Shown: positions 1 to 10,409, counted from the stretch's first letter. The stretch: 64,000 nucleotides of DNA from Symsagittifera roscoffensis (GCF_963678635.1 NC_087063.1:62727290-62791289), one strand, 5' to 3'. Numbers and translations: made by a program. Notes: generated by a model not told the origin, from the letters alone.

Positions 1-1392
1 CCCAGATTCGTGACTAACATGCCGTTCCCGTTACCCATCTTCAGCTCGACTCTTTTACTTGAGCGCCGCACGCTTATCACCTCTGTTGTTTTCTCGAGAA
101 TCAAGCCCAAGCTCGGTCTCTCTCTCTCTAATGTGTCGATTTCCACTATCTTCTCTGTCCAAAACTTTAGTAGCTCCGCTACCTCGTAGTTCCTGTGAGC
201 GCCTACGGCTTCCGAGTCCAAGAAAGGGTTGTACGCCATCCCCATTACTCCAGACACGTACTGATATTCTCCCTTCTTATTGGGTTTCGAGTATTCCCCT
301 GACGAGGCCAAGTTACGGTGTACGTCGTGTCCCTCCTCAAACTTCTTGTTGTAGAATCTCCGTATCTCGTCTAACTTTCTGTGGCTCTCTAGAGACTGCC
401 TGGAACCATCCTCCTTTTCTATCCCAGTACTCTGGTATACATTCAAGATGACTGCTGAGATTCTCCTTTCCACTGTCTTACTTCCGATTGCTCTTTGTTG
501 ACATGCTAGGATGGTACTGTCGGTCATCACCGACATTATCCATCTCAAGTAGCGTCTTTCCTCCTTGCCAGGCTCAAGCCTGAATTATCCCTAGCAATGT
601 GTTGCATCAATGTCTGATATACTTCTAGATTTTTTCCACCCAATTTCAACTTGTCATGCGAGGTCAGCGTTTCTAATTCTATTCCCACCAGGCTCCACGC
701 GAATATCAGTTGTCCCGCTGTTCTAACGAAGGGATTCGCCATCAACGGCGACGCCGATGAGGATGTCCTCATCGGTTCTTCAAATTGATCCCTTAACAAG
801 TTCTGTCAAGTTCTCTTCAGTTGGCTCCCCAATTCTAGTTTGTTAATCTCAGCCTTCTGCTGGGTAGCCCAGTTGCGTCGCTTGCGTGACACTCCACTGT
901 CGAGTTTCTTTAGGCAGTCTTCCAGTTCCTTCAATGTCTCCAGGACCACCCACCACGGCCGGGAGGTGTTCCTCGTTTTATTCTTCACAAGAGGATCACT
1001 AGTTACTTGCTTCCCAGTGGCCTGGTGTTCATTTGAGACCCACTCTTTGCCAACATCCACTTCCCATGTCTGCCCACTCGTCGAACCTCTTTTCATATTC
1101 GTCCTCTGGAGCCTGAAGTCTTCTTCCGTTGTCGAGTTGGTGGAAACCTCCATCTCTTTTTCTACCTCGAACACTTTCCTTGGTTCTGAGCTCTCTTGTA
1201 GGCTGCTGTCTTCCACCGTGCCAGAACCATGGGAGCCGTCTCTCTCAGATTTTTCTCTGAGACTGCGTCCGCCGAAGGACTACCCAACCCTTCTACCTCT
1301 CTCTTTCTCTTGCGAGACTTCACGTCTTTACTTGGGGGCGTTGCCGTTATCATCACTGATTCGACCTCTTTGTCTCCATCCAACCCTTCCAA
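1..1392 (-). pseudogene. unidentified protein encoded after the integrase ORF (broken, runs off left edge)
   Basis: I do not recognise this protein. Three minus-strand pieces follow one another. Positions 1392-1162 are a basic, Ser/Pro-rich start. Positions 1216-545 are a charged stretch and then a helical one, in one frame and interrupted by a single TGA at 806-808. From about 571 to the left edge there is an open frame of about 190 codons that contains the segment RYLRWIMSVMTDST. The joins need a frameshift near 1200 and another near 560. The last piece has no useful start codon of its own and reads on from the preceding one. Together they suggest one protein of more than 450 residues, downstream of the integrase and in the same orientation, so it is probably an accessory or structural protein of the retrotransposon. 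It could instead be host sequence joined to a truncated element. Confidence 0.5.
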
Positions 1393-1715
1393 CTCTTGCC
1401 TCCCCCTGCTCGAGCCTTAAGTATATTATTACATTTAATTATATTACTAGTCTCAACCTTATCCCCCTTACACCTACAACTATTTTATTGACAGTTTTTT
1501 GTTTCAGAGTAGAGCTGTATTTACATTCGTTCTACTAGAATAATTCAATTGTAAGTTTTTAAGAGCATGCAGATTCATTTTGAGTTTTAGCACCGTCAAT
1601 TATTTAAAATTTAATTGTCATGCCAATCGCATTTTAGATCCTTTTACCTGTTCCGTGCCCCAATACTTAACTTGAGATCCCTTCATGCTCAACTCGAGAC
1701 CCCCATGTACCCGAC

Positions 1716-3197
1716 TCAGGCGATACTCAAGTAGTATTTCTTGTGCAGATGTACCATTATCTCCGTCTCTGCGAAGACCACGTGTAGGATAGCATATAGT
1801 TCCCTTGGGCTCAACTTGCCCCTGTTTGGGTCATAGACCGGCATTGAGACCTCCGTTATTCTTCTTTCGATCATGAAGTCTCGCAGTCTCGTTAGTGCCA
1901 ACATCACGTGTTCAGGATCGATAGTGCTCTTCTCGCTGACCCTCGTTACTAAGAAGCACAGGTATTTGCCTGGGATTTGTGCTACTGATGGTGGAAGCGC
2001 AGCCATTCCTCCCAGCCCCGGTCTCTGTCTGAATAGAAACTCCACGTTCTGGTATTCTCTCTTGAAGTCGGCCTCCAGTCTTGATTTGAAACTCATGTCC
2101 GCCGTGATACAGATTGCGCTAGTCATGTCCGACAGAATGAAGTCGCTATCCGTTATCAGGATGTTCTCCGAGTTATCGTTGGGTATTTCAAACTTCGTTT
2201 TGAAATTCCGTCCTATGATAGGCTCAGCCTCCTCCTCATCCAGTTCCAGTTCGCTCGTTTCTCTCACTTCCCTGAGTTTCTTTATCATCAAATGTTCGGT
2301 GTGGGTAAGTCCTACCCCCAATCCCCGGACAAAAATATTTATCGACGTCCCCGTCGATGGTGCTGGGTCCAAATTATCTGGTGGAATCTCGAGCGGCCTG
2401 TCTGTTGCTGTCCAGCCGAAGAGGGGATCCTCCGTTTTCATGTGCTTTCCCGCTGACACGTCGACTTGTTGGATGCTTTGTCCTTCGCCGCTTCCGTTCT
2501 TGACATCGCGCATCCATTGTAATATTTTCAACTTCGTATTCTCCCTCCTCTCTATCTCGCTCTGTTCCAGGTCCGTCTCTAGTTCTTGTGTGGAGTAGTC
2601 CTTCTGCGGGTAGTGTTCACCATCATTGATAATTCGCCATTCATCGTCGGCTGCTAGTTCGCCCACACGTATTAGCTCTTCGCTTAATTCATCTGACTGT
2701 ATCTTATCAATCAAGAAGTCATCCCCGTATCTGTTGTACCTCATGTCTGTCCGTTTACGATTACCACTCCTGGTCCCAGATGATATTGGCAAGTCTGGTT
2801 CCGTCCACTTTGGCAGCTCGCTCTGCTCCGGGTCGTTCGAGTCTTCTTCCACAAAGGATCCCGCCTCAGATTCCACTTCTATCTTTTCGTTGTCATCCAA
2901 ACTCAAGTTATCGTTGCCATCATTCTTTTCTCTGGTGCCTTTTTCGTTTACCTCACACGCTGGTTCCACCAGTAGGTATTCAAGTCCCTTCATGTTCTGT
3001 GGTATGCACCAGTCCTCTGGGGATGGGACATGAGGCTTCAGATTATCATAATGTGCTACTCGCCCCGTACTCAAGCGATAGAACCGTCCTTGTTGGTGTA
3101 CTTCCGTTATCATGAATGGTCCTCTCCATTTCTTGAGTAGTTTTTTTGTCCCCTTGGGCGGTATGACATTCTGGAAGACCCACACGTACTGACCCAC
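1716..3197 (-). CDS. integrase C-terminal GPY/F domain fused to an acidic linker and a macro-domain-like segment
   Basis: This is an open frame of 493 codons. Residues 17-56 are the integrase C-terminal GPY/F module (KKWRGPF near 22-28, then a small beta domain ending DNLKPH). Residues 60-340 are acidic and poorly ordered. Residues from about 350 to the end resemble a macro domain. There is a strand followed by ICITADMS, which matches the position of the HCVSAD-type motif of TARG1/OARD1-like macro domains. Then come an amphipathic helix (FKSRLEADFKREY), a YLCFLVTR strand, a helix with LALTRLRDF, ITEVSMP, and a last helix and strand (ILHVVF, IMVHL). The usual glycine-rich loop after MP (IGCGLD type) reads VYDPNRGKL, so ADP-ribose binding may be weakened or lost. 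The integrase core is in the next ORF upstream, in another frame. The GPY/F part is certain. The macro assignment is by pattern only. Confidence 0.75.
   Translation of the reverse strand: MGQYVWVFQNVIPPKGTKKLLKKWRGPFMITEVHQQGRFYRLSTGRVAHYDNLKPHVPSPEDWCIPQNMKGLEYLLVEPACEVNEKGTREKNDGNDNLSLDDNEKIEVESEAGSFVEEDSNDPEQSELPKWTEPDLPISSGTRSGNRKRTDMRYNRYGDDFLIDKIQSDELSEELIRVGELAADDEWRIINDGEHYPQKDYSTQELETDLEQSEIERRENTKLKILQWMRDVKNGSGEGQSIQQVDVSAGKHMKTEDPLFGWTATDRPLEIPPDNLDPAPSTGTSINIFVRGLGVGLTHTEHLMIKKLREVRETSELELDEEEAEPIIGRNFKTKFEIPNDNSENILITDSDFILSDMTSAICITADMSFKSRLEADFKREYQNVEFLFRQRPGLGGMAALPPSVAQIPGKYLCFLVTRVSEKSTIDPEHVMLALTRLRDFMIERRITEVSMPVYDPNRGKLSPRELYAILHVVFAETEIMVHLHKKYYLSIA
1719..2150 (-). other. 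macro-domain-like region at the C terminus of the integrase ORF
   Basis: These are about 144 residues, 350-493 of the ORF at 1716-3197. Macro domains bind ADP-ribose, and some remove ADP-ribose from proteins. Here the order of strands and helices, and the short motifs CITADMS, FLVTR, LRDF, VSMP and ILHVVF, follow that fold in sequence. The phosphate-binding glycines of loop 2 are replaced, and no clear catalytic Lys/Asp pair can be assigned by eye. An alternative is a different alpha/beta domain with a chance resemblance. Confidence 0.55.
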
Positions 3198-3236
3198 TTC
3201 ATATAGTTTCGCTTGTTATATCTTCTCATCATATTT

Positions 3237-3626
3237 CTAGCGCTGTCTCATTTGTGCTTGCGCAGTGTTCCTCCTGCAGTGCTCGTTTAATTCCTGCTGT
3301 CTCCTGATCGCCTCTCTCACGTAAGCTTGAGGCGACGTCCTCTTCCCTTCATATTCCGGGTAAAAGAATGTCAGGGGCATTGCTCTCTCCCTGCCTGTTA
3401 ACATCATGAAAGGACTGATGCCCGTTGTTGAGTGTTGCGTACTGTTGTACGCCCCTACCACTTGCGGCAGATATTTATCCCAGTCCGTCATGTATCTCGA
3501 GCAGTACACCCTCAGCATGTTCACCAACGTTCTATTTTGTCTCTCCACCAACCCATTTGTCTGCGGATGGTAGGTCGTTGAGTGCGCTTGGGCATTGTGC
3601 GACCTCTTCATCAATTCTTTCGTCAA
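3237..3626 (-). pseudogene. integrase catalytic core, C-terminal half
   Basis: This 129-residue segment holds the end of the integrase core. HSTTYHPQTNGLVERQNR contains the third catalytic residue (E28 of the segment), in the usual context of a Ty3/Gypsy integrase. The helical region that follows (MLRVYC, DWDKYLPQVVGAYNST, GISPFMMLTG) is also typical. It belongs with the D,D half in the next segment at 3623-4237, but a frameshift near 3625 separates the two. The other end stops at 3237 before the GPY/F ORF, which is in a different frame. It has no start codon of its own to defend, since it is the middle of a polyprotein. Confidence 0.85.
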
Positions 3627-4237
3627 GTCCCTAGAAAGGCTTTGCGGTTATCGGACTGAAAGGTCATTGGACAACCATACCGCGATATCCAATGCCTTAT
3701 CAGGTGGTCACACGTTTCCTCTGCCGAGGCTGTCTGACACGGCACCGCTTCTGCCAACTTTGTGAAGTGGTCTATTATAACCAGTATCTGGTTGTATCCT
3801 GACTCTGTCATGCAGATCTTTTGATGGTCTACCTGCACCACCTCATTAAATTCAGAGCTTTGAACGGACTTGAGTGGGAATTTCATCTTCCTTAGGTCTT
3901 TCGCTTGTAGGCATGCTAGGCATGCATTTACCCATCTCTCGCAAGCTTTCCTTAATCCTGGCCAATCAAACCTGTGAAGTATTCTCTGTTGTACTTTGTC
4001 TATCCCTTGGTGCCCCATTTGATCATGCAATCTGAATAGCACTTCAGTCTGATGCAATTGTGGTAGTATGATGAGGTTATGCTTGTGTATTATCTTCTCC
4101 TCATCTTTTCTCTTGCACGCTACCACCCCATCAGCTGTGTGGTAGAGTAATTCCTTTCTTTCTTTGTAGAACTGGCTCAAGATCTTGTAGCTGTCTTCTC
4201 CAGGTCCGCTTTCTCTTTGGACCCCGTCCGGATCCAT
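3623..4237 (-). pseudogene. integrase zinc-binding domain and N-terminal half of catalytic core
   Basis: The 204-residue segment carries an HHCC zinc-binding domain: H71 and H76 (LHDQMGHQG), then C106 and C109 (NACLACLQ). The first catalytic aspartate is D137 in VDHQKI and the second is D196 in FQSDNRKA. DHFTKLAEAVPC is the usual strand and loop between them. It joins strand transfer and zinc binding in the element's integrase, which inserts cDNA into the genome. A frameshift right after the second aspartate splits it from the segment with the glutamate. The ORF starts at the end of the linker segments 4237-5109. Confidence 0.9.
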
Positions 4238-5109
4238 TAGGAGAGGTTGCTTGTCATTTTGTCATTCTTTTGTGCCCTTATCAGGTCCGACAGCCTATAT
4301 CTCGCTTTGACATGCTCTTTTAGTGCCATGATCTGTCCATTCATTTCTCCAGGATTTTGGATGTCATCCTTCAGCTTCACGCATACTATCCTATTCATGA
4401 TCTTCCTATCCTCTTCCGGCACCAGATTTGTTCTAACATTTGAGTTTCACGATAGTTTCCTGAATGGTTTCCTCGATACCGCAATTTTCTCAAGTTCTTC
4501 ACCTCCTTGTACCTCTTGTTCGTCCAAGTTGTACGTTCCTGAGGATGGATATTTTTGTCGTTCCCTGTCGCGGTGTCTCATCTTCTCATCTGCCAATATC
4601 ATGCATAAACTATCTTGATCGTCGCTGCTCTTTTCCGAATCTTCATCCCATACTTCACACTCCCCGGACAATTTCTCTTCTCCGGTTTCTTCTTCCTCCG
4701 TGGACGTGGACCACTCCCCGGACTCTTGACCTAGTCCCAGGTGTTCAGCTTCTTCCTTGAACGCCTTTTTCTTTTTCCTAACCTGAGTCCGCTCAAGTAT
4801 GTTATCGGGGATTTTGTCAACCAGTGACCGCACGACTTCTTTGCTATCTGTAATGCTTCCTCTTAAAGAGTCTGCGTTGCCAACTGTTTCAATCCTTTGC
4901 AGTATCGTGACTTCTTGTTCCTCCCTACCCTTTATTTCGTTCACGGGTTTATCATCTGCTAGTTTCTCGAGTAACCTCATCAAGTCCTCATCTATTTGTG
5001 CATATCCCGTCTCTACCTGTTTGAGATCAGAGCCTTTTGCCTTGAGCGTCTCCCTCACAATTTTTGACTTGAAAACTACCCCTATCGGCATCCCTCGGGT
5101 CTTCTTCAA
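4237..5109 (-). pseudogene. acidic linker between RNase H and integrase
   Basis: Two open pieces (5109-4447 and 4422-4237) lie between the RNase H and integrase segments. They are rich in Glu, Lys and Ser, with runs such as TSTEEEETGEE and a Lys-rich RKKKKAF stretch. They have no catalytic motifs that I can recognise. The position is where Ty3/Gypsy polyproteins often have a long variable spacer. A stop near 4445 separates the pieces. The function is unknown and the sequence is probably largely disordered. Confidence 0.6.
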
Positions 5110-5178
5110 GATTGTTTTCTCTGGAGATTCTTTTGGTAATTCGGGGTGATCTTCTATCGGTTTGCCTGATTTGTCGAG

Positions 5179-5705
5179 CTATTTCGTGAGTGGAAGACTG
5201 TCATGCGTTTCCTTATCCATGAAGGAGAAGCCATCCTTGATTTCAGGCCTGTCCGCCTCCCTCTGTTCCTGTCTCTCGTAGAACTCCGTCTTCTTACTCA
5301 AGCTATCAGCATTTTGATGTTTGTCTCTTGTTCTATGCTCAATTATCATGTTGTACCAGTCCAGGCGAACTATCCACCTCCCAATGTAGCTCTGATCCAT
5401 TGAGTAGTCTTCAGCCAGCTGAGTGCCCTATTTTCGACTCGCAGCTTGAATGGCTCACTGCCTAGGTATGCTCTATATTTCTAGACAAAGGTAACCACCG
5501 CAAACATCTCTGCTTTTGGCGCCCCGTATTTCATTTCCGTATCATTCAAGACTTTGCTCCCGTATGCTATTGGTCTTAAGACTGTCTTCCCGTTCCATTC
5601 TTGTTTTTGATGGAGAATTCCAGAAATCGCGACTACCGACGCATCCGTATCCAACACGTACATCTCTTTTTCCGTTGACATCCCTAATACCGGTGCCTCG
5701 CACAA
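5179..5705 (-). pseudogene. RNase H domain
   Basis: Segment 5705-5481 has the first RNase H strand with DTDAS and the helix KYGAPKAEMFAVV. In frame, TAG at 5481-5483 interrupts what would continue as KYRAYLG. After a further frameshift, segment 5400-5179 has the end of the connection (GRWIVRLDWYNMIIEHR) and HQNADSLSK, which carries the last active-site aspartate. RNase H degrades the RNA strand during reverse transcription. The domain sits directly after the RT segment at 5712-6218, as in all Ty3/Gypsy elements. Confidence 0.85.
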
Positions 5706-5711
5706 CTCTTT

Positions 5712-6218
5712 CTATATTCTCTGGAATGATTCTTCTGCTGCGTTGTTCCATGTGAACTTTTTGCCTTTGTGTCTCATTAATTGTTGCATCGGGTATACCT
5801 TGTCCGCATACCCCTTGATGAATTCCCTGTAGTAGTTCGCAAAACCCAGAAAGCTCATCAACTGGTGTTCCGTTTTTGACAATTTCCAAGTTAGAACTGC
5901 TTCTACCGCATCTGGATCCGGTCTGATGCCGTGCCTGTCCACCATCCTGCCCAAGTATTTTATCGAATCCTCGAGTATCTCGCACTTTGATGGTTTACAC
6001 TTTAGCCCCGACCTCTTCATACATGCAAACACCTCGTTCAGTCGCTCGATGTGGTCTTCTAGTGTGGGCGTCGCTTTTACCACGTCATCCACATAGCACA
6101 TTACCAGATTGCCGTACTTCTTTGTCACACCTATCAGCGCATGTGCCATCAACCGTTGAAATGTAGCTGTGGCATTGCAAAGACCAAACGGCATCCGTTT
6201 CCATTGAAACAGCCCCAA
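5712..6218 (-). pseudogene. reverse transcriptase, palm and thumb
   Basis: This 168-residue segment starts with QWKRMPFGLCNATATFQ, the usual RT motif B region. YVDD at residues 42-45 is the catalytic pair of motif C. KCEILEDSIKYLGRMV and LMSFLGFANYYREFI are the conserved thumb and connection motifs of Ty3/Gypsy RT. It is separated by about 70 bases and a frame change from the fingers segment at 6288-7277. The first motif A aspartate is lost at that break. Confidence 0.9.
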
Positions 6219-6287
6219 CTCGCAAGCGAACCCTGTTTTGTCCCTGTCTTGCTTCCTCAGCGGGACTGCCAGAAGGCCGAACCTAAA

Positions 6288-7277
6288 TCAAAAGTCGCAA
6301 AAAAATTTTGCGTCACCTAACTTCGAGAGGCTCTCGTCAATCCTAGGTATAGGATAGGCATCCTTCACCGTGACCGAGTTCAGATAACGAAAGTCACAGC
6401 AAAACCTCAATTGGTAGCCTTTCTTTTTGGCCATGACTACTCCACACGCCCACGGTGACTTGGATGGTTCTATCATGTCATACTCTAGTAATGTCTCTAT
6501 TTCTTTCCTACATGCCTCTGATTTGTGTGGGGTCATGCGCTTCAACTCCTCCCTGTGTGGTACCGCATTCTCTTCAAGTTCTATTTCATGCTCAACAAAA
6601 TTACAACACCCGATGTCTGCCTTATGTCTCGAAAAAACTTCCTCGTTTCGCTCTAGTACGTCCTTGATGGCTTCGAGCTGTTCGTCCGTTATCTTGCCCC
6701 TTAAATGTTCGATCTCCGGTAGGACCCGTTTATCACTCTGCATTTCATCTAGTGTGGGCCGTTCCGGAAAATTCGAACAGCTCGATAGCCCATCGTCTGT
6801 CTCTGACGTAAGTGATTTCACAAGACCTGATGAACCTTTTATTTTCTTCAATCGTCTCAAGATACAAATTTTGTCCCTATGATTGGGACAATCAACAACT
6901 TCATTTTGTTTTGAATTTTCAGTCATTTCATATCGAGTTTTAACAGGTAAAGCATATCCCAGCTTCCTCCCCCTCCGTATCGTGATGGGTATATCAAGAG
7001 TATTCAACAAGACACTGTCGCAGAGACCGCTCTTGGTTATCGAGAAGGATCTTCCTAAAACAGCAGCACTTTGACTATTAGGATTTGGGACTATGCATAC
7101 TTGCTTGTTGTCACTTAGTTCATTGTAAATTTTCATTCGCAAGCTTACAATTGCCGCTTCGTTCGCCTCCAGCCTCACCCTCCTACTCAAGAATATCGGT
7201 GCTTTATTTTTATTCGCTAATTTTAAATTTACCGGTTTAATTGCGTACCTCCTATGCGGGTTCCGTATCCTGAACAT
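6288..7277 (-). pseudogene. end of protease region and reverse transcriptase fingers
   Basis: This is a 329-residue open piece. The first 130 residues are the region between protease and RT. Then LLEYDMIEPSKSPWACGVV, FCCDFRYLN and DAYPIPRIDE give RT motifs 0-2 of the Ty3/Gypsy class. It ends at FFCDF and a stop. One base fewer in the run of seven T (plus strand A at about 6300-6306) would restore the usual motif A reading (TFDLG), so this is a homopolymer frameshift. Upstream, a single in-frame TAA (7347-7349) separates it from the protease ORF; the sequence between reads through as FLGRDFIRNFDV. Confidence 0.9.
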
Positions 7278-7346
7278 TGCGTTGTTTAGATCAATCGTTA
7301 CATCAAAATTCCTGATGAAGTCTCTGCCTAAAAAGATTTGGTCAGA

Positions 7347-8648
7347 TTATTCTAGGTTTTCTACCACAAGAAAGCTCATCCACAGGTTGCGTTCCCCCAG
7401 ATTTAGGGCTATTATTGGCGTTCTGCCCAGCACCCGCAGAGCCCCTTTGTTTGCAGCTGACAACCGTATTCTCGAGTCTATCAAATCATTTTTGTTGAAG
7501 CCCATTCGTTCCCAAGTTTCGATTGGTATAACACTCAAGACCGCTCCAGTATCGAGTAACCCACGCAACTGAGTCTTCTTGCCACTTATGTCAAGCACAT
7601 GTGCTGATACGTCTGCCTCTGTCCCGATGTGCATTGCATCTTCCTCCAGTATGGCACAGTGTCCAATCGATCTCACCTTTAATTCTTCTTTGCCCACGTA
7701 GATCTGCCCCACTAGATCTTCATCACATGTTATCGTTGTTTTCCTGTAGATGTTTATCCCATCTATATTCAACATCACCTCATGCGGACCATAAGCTTCT
7801 GTATATCTGTTGTCCACACGGACCGACTTGCTGCCACCTCTCGTGAGTAGCGCCCTCAAGACTCTAGAAGTCGTCTGTGGGCTTATCGCACTCAAGTAAT
7901 CTGCGTATACTTCGATGTGCATAATTGTCTGGTCGCTGGGTTCGCTTAAGTTCCTTGTCACCTCATGGCCACCTACAGTGATCATTGACATTATCCTGGC
8001 TCCGATTTTCGTTATGCCGAATGGCTTTCCCGTCACCATTTTCAGAGTGTTGCAATTTCCACTCTTTTTCGACCCTGCTACAGCTTCTGGCACTGGCACC
8101 GAGCAACTTAACGTCTCATTCAATCTCTGTCTGTCGATCTCTTGCTTCAACCGTTGCTCTATTTCCTTCGTCGCTAGGTCCTGTTTCACCTTGTTAATCG
8201 CCTCTGACGCCGCTTTCTCATAATTTATCTCTAGGGCATTCCTGGCCGTGGCCTCTATCGCACTATTAACTTGCGTTACAGCCTTCACTGTCTTCGTTGG
8301 CAGTTCCGTACTCGGTGCTTCCAAGTTTTTTGTTTCAAACTCAGTTTGTCTATTTCTCCGATTCTGCACCGCCGGTAATGCCAATTTATGCTTGGGGTGA
8401 CTCTGGTTCTTGACTGCCTCCCAAAACAAAGGACAGTCCATCCTTAAGTGCCCCTCTTGATTGCAGAAGAAGCATCTTGAACCTATTTTGAGGATTAAGC
8501 CACTATAGTACTCGTGCTCCTCCATCTGGCTCATATCTTCCTCATCTGGTGCATATCCCAGACTCTTCATGCCCAGTTTGTATGTTGTGCAATCCGCCAC
8601 GTGATGATCAGCTGACCCGCAGTTCGCGCATGATCTACGTTTGTCCAT
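7347..8648 (-). CDS. nucleocapsid (two CCHC knuckles) and aspartic protease of the retrotransposon
   Basis: This is an open frame of 433 codons. Two zinc knuckles of the form C-x2-C-x4-H-x4-C lie at residues C7, C10, H15, C20 and at C59, C62, H67, C72; they bind RNA during packaging. A lysine- and glutamine-rich coiled stretch covers about 140-185. The retropepsin motif LLDTGAVLSVIP is at 364-375, with the catalytic aspartate at D366, and it cleaves the polyprotein. The ATG at 8648 is probably not the true start: upstream codons continue in the same frame after one TAG (near 8670) and read as the C-terminal end of gag. The ORF ends at an in-frame TAA before the RT segment. Confidence 0.85.
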   Translation of the reverse strand: MDKRRSCANCGSADHHVADCTTYKLGMKSLGYAPDEEDMSQMEEHEYYSGLILKIGSRCFFCNQEGHLRMDCPLFWEAVKNQSHPKHKLALPAVQNRRNRQTEFETKNLEAPSTELPTKTVKAVTQVNSAIEATARNALEINYEKAASEAINKVKQDLATKEIEQRLKQEIDRQRLNETLSCSVPVPEAVAGSKKSGNCNTLKMVTGKPFGITKIGARIMSMITVGGHEVTRNLSEPSDQTIMHIEVYADYLSAISPQTTSRVLRALLTRGGSKSVRVDNRYTEAYGPHEVMLNIDGINIYRKTTITCDEDLVGQIYVGKEELKVRSIGHCAILEEDAMHIGTEADVSAHVLDISGKKTQLRGLLDTGAVLSVIPIETWERMGFNKNDLIDSRIRLSAANKGALRVLGRTPIIALNLGERNLWMSFLVVENLE

Positions 8649-10009
8649 GTCATCTCTAGGCTTGTACCATGACTACCTTTGTGGTTGGCTTCCCCCTTGC
8701 ATGTTCCTGTTATCCGAATATGTGTTTTTCTTGGGCTTCATAAGCATGTACTCTCTTGACTTCTGGACTTCTGTCTCATATCTTCTGGAGTCGGTGCATT
8801 GTCTTTCGACAATGTATAGTACGTTGCTAACATTGTTCTCAAGTCATCACTTTTTACCCCATCAATGAACTTTGAGGCGATGCTAAAGTTTCTTCTGTTC
8901 GTTGACTCTTCAGGATCACTTCTTCATCTCAAGCTCTCGAGATCATCTAGGAACCGATCGATCGATTCATCGTCCCTTTGCCTTCTCTTTTCAAATCGCA
9001 TCATCGCTTGATGACCCTTCATGCCTGACCCGAATCGATTCAACAATATCTCGAAGATTTTATCCGCAGTAACGCATTCCTCTTCTTTCTTTGCAACTAC
9101 GCATTTCAATGCCGTGCCTTCTAAGTTGCTGAGTATCGCTGTGCATGCTTGTCTCTCATCGTTCAAGTTGTCTTGTTCCAAGTGTAATCTCATGACTTCT
9201 ACCCAAGTATCAATGCATCCGTCTGAATCACCCTTGAATTCTTTCGGTTTTTTTAAAAGTTTTCCTGGATTTGCTACCTCCTCTGTCACTCGAGTCGGTG
9301 TTCCTCGTGGCGAAGGCTTCTAGTGTCCTGTTCATCATCTCGCAGGTGCTTGCCCACGTCATAGCATCCGGTCCCACGTTATTGTGAGTCGTGGAATCTC
9401 CTGGACCTCGTATTTGCTGTTCCACTTTTCGTAATTGTTTTGCTCCCCCCCCGGTGCTGTGCTCGCCGCATCCCGGGGTAATGGTAACGGTGATAATTGC
9501 CGTTTGTTCCGTTGTGGTTCCACGAAGTCAACTCTGTTGCTTTGCGTTCGATCCGCTGTCGTCCTGTCCTGTGACGTAGAGTTTCTCAAGATGGCGTCTA
9601 GTTTTGCCTGTATTGCACATGAACTCTCAGCCTGGTCCCTAATCATTGTGTCCATTCTCGTTTCCAGACTCCCCAACTGGCTGTTGAAAGCATCATATCG
9701 TTGTTTCATTACTTGCAAGTCTTTTTTGATGTTCTTCTCTCGTTCTTCGTCAGTGGCGTCTACCTGGTCTGACATCTGCTGAAGCTTTTCCTCTGTTGCC
9801 CTGGCCAGGTTGAAATAGCTGTCCAGGTACTCGTGTTTGTTGTATCTTAATTCTTTCTTTATTACCACTCTATCCTCCTCACTGTGTTTCAGTTTCTTGT
9901 CGATCTGATCTGGCTTTGCCATCAAATCGCCCAGCTCAAGAGGAGTTGTTTTTTTCATAGTTAGGTGTTGCTCCATCGGTGTCTGCTGCCCCTTGCTTGA
10001 CCTAGTCAT
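8649..10009 (-). pseudogene. gag, first copy (frameshifted)
   Basis: From 10009 the frame gives a coiled-coil N-terminal part and then breaks near 9440. At that point this copy has eight C where the second copy (11242-12096) has seven, and five bases are also missing near 9405. The capsid-type domain resumes at 9289-8924, with the segment DTWVEVMRLHLEQDN and MMRFEKRRQRDDESIDRFL, a typical retrotransposon gag domain. The C-terminal part continues to the knuckle ORF through one TAG. Gag would form the particle shell. The start at 10009 overlaps the end of the ORF 10002-10394 by eight bases in another frame. Confidence 0.85.
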
Positions 10010-10394
10010 CGTCTTGGTTCGCCTCTGTTGTTATCGTGGAAGCTGTCCCAAATGTTCTGCCTTTCTCGGCTTTCGGTTCTTCCGCTGCTACGTCTCTCGA
10101 CTTCATTCCGACCATCATCGCTATCCTCTCTGTAAACGACGTTCTTTTTACTTGAGACTCGTCCTTTATTGTTTCTGGCGTCTTTCCCGTCGTGTCTTCC
10201 ATTGTGTATATCGGTGAGAATTCCATCGACTTTTGGTTTTGTTCCTCCGCATTCGGCATCGGTGTTGATTCCGTTGTCTTCTTCTCCACCTCATCAACAC
10301 TCTGGTCTGGTGTCTCTAGATCGATCTCAATGGCAGGTTCCCTTTGTTTCTCCTGTGCGCTCTCTTTCATACTTCTTGTGTTGACCATGCTCAC
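10002..10394 (-). CDS. N-terminal gag extension or leader ORF of the retrotransposon
   Basis: This is an open frame of 130 codons starting MSMVNTRSMKES. It is charged, rich in Glu, Thr and Lys, with no recognisable domain. Its stop overlaps the ATG of the next gag ORF (10009) by eight bases. It may be a separate leader protein, or the true N terminus of gag joined to it by a frameshift. The second copy of this region (12096 upward) lacks it, because a deletion there joins gag to the non-coding flank. Confidence 0.5.
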   Translation of the reverse strand: MSMVNTRSMKESAQEKQREPAIEIDLETPDQSVDEVEKKTTESTPMPNAEEQNQKSMEFSPIYTMEDTTGKTPETIKDESQVKRTSFTERIAMMVGMKSRDVAAEEPKAEKGRTFGTASTITTEANQDDD

Positions 10395-10409
10395 TGAAAA
10401 GTTCTTGTT

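Noticed and set aside
840-3033. Plus-strand ORFs of 111-241 codons
   Set aside because: They are shadows of the minus-strand integrase and accessory frames; they are rich in Ser and Leu, as antisense frames usually are.
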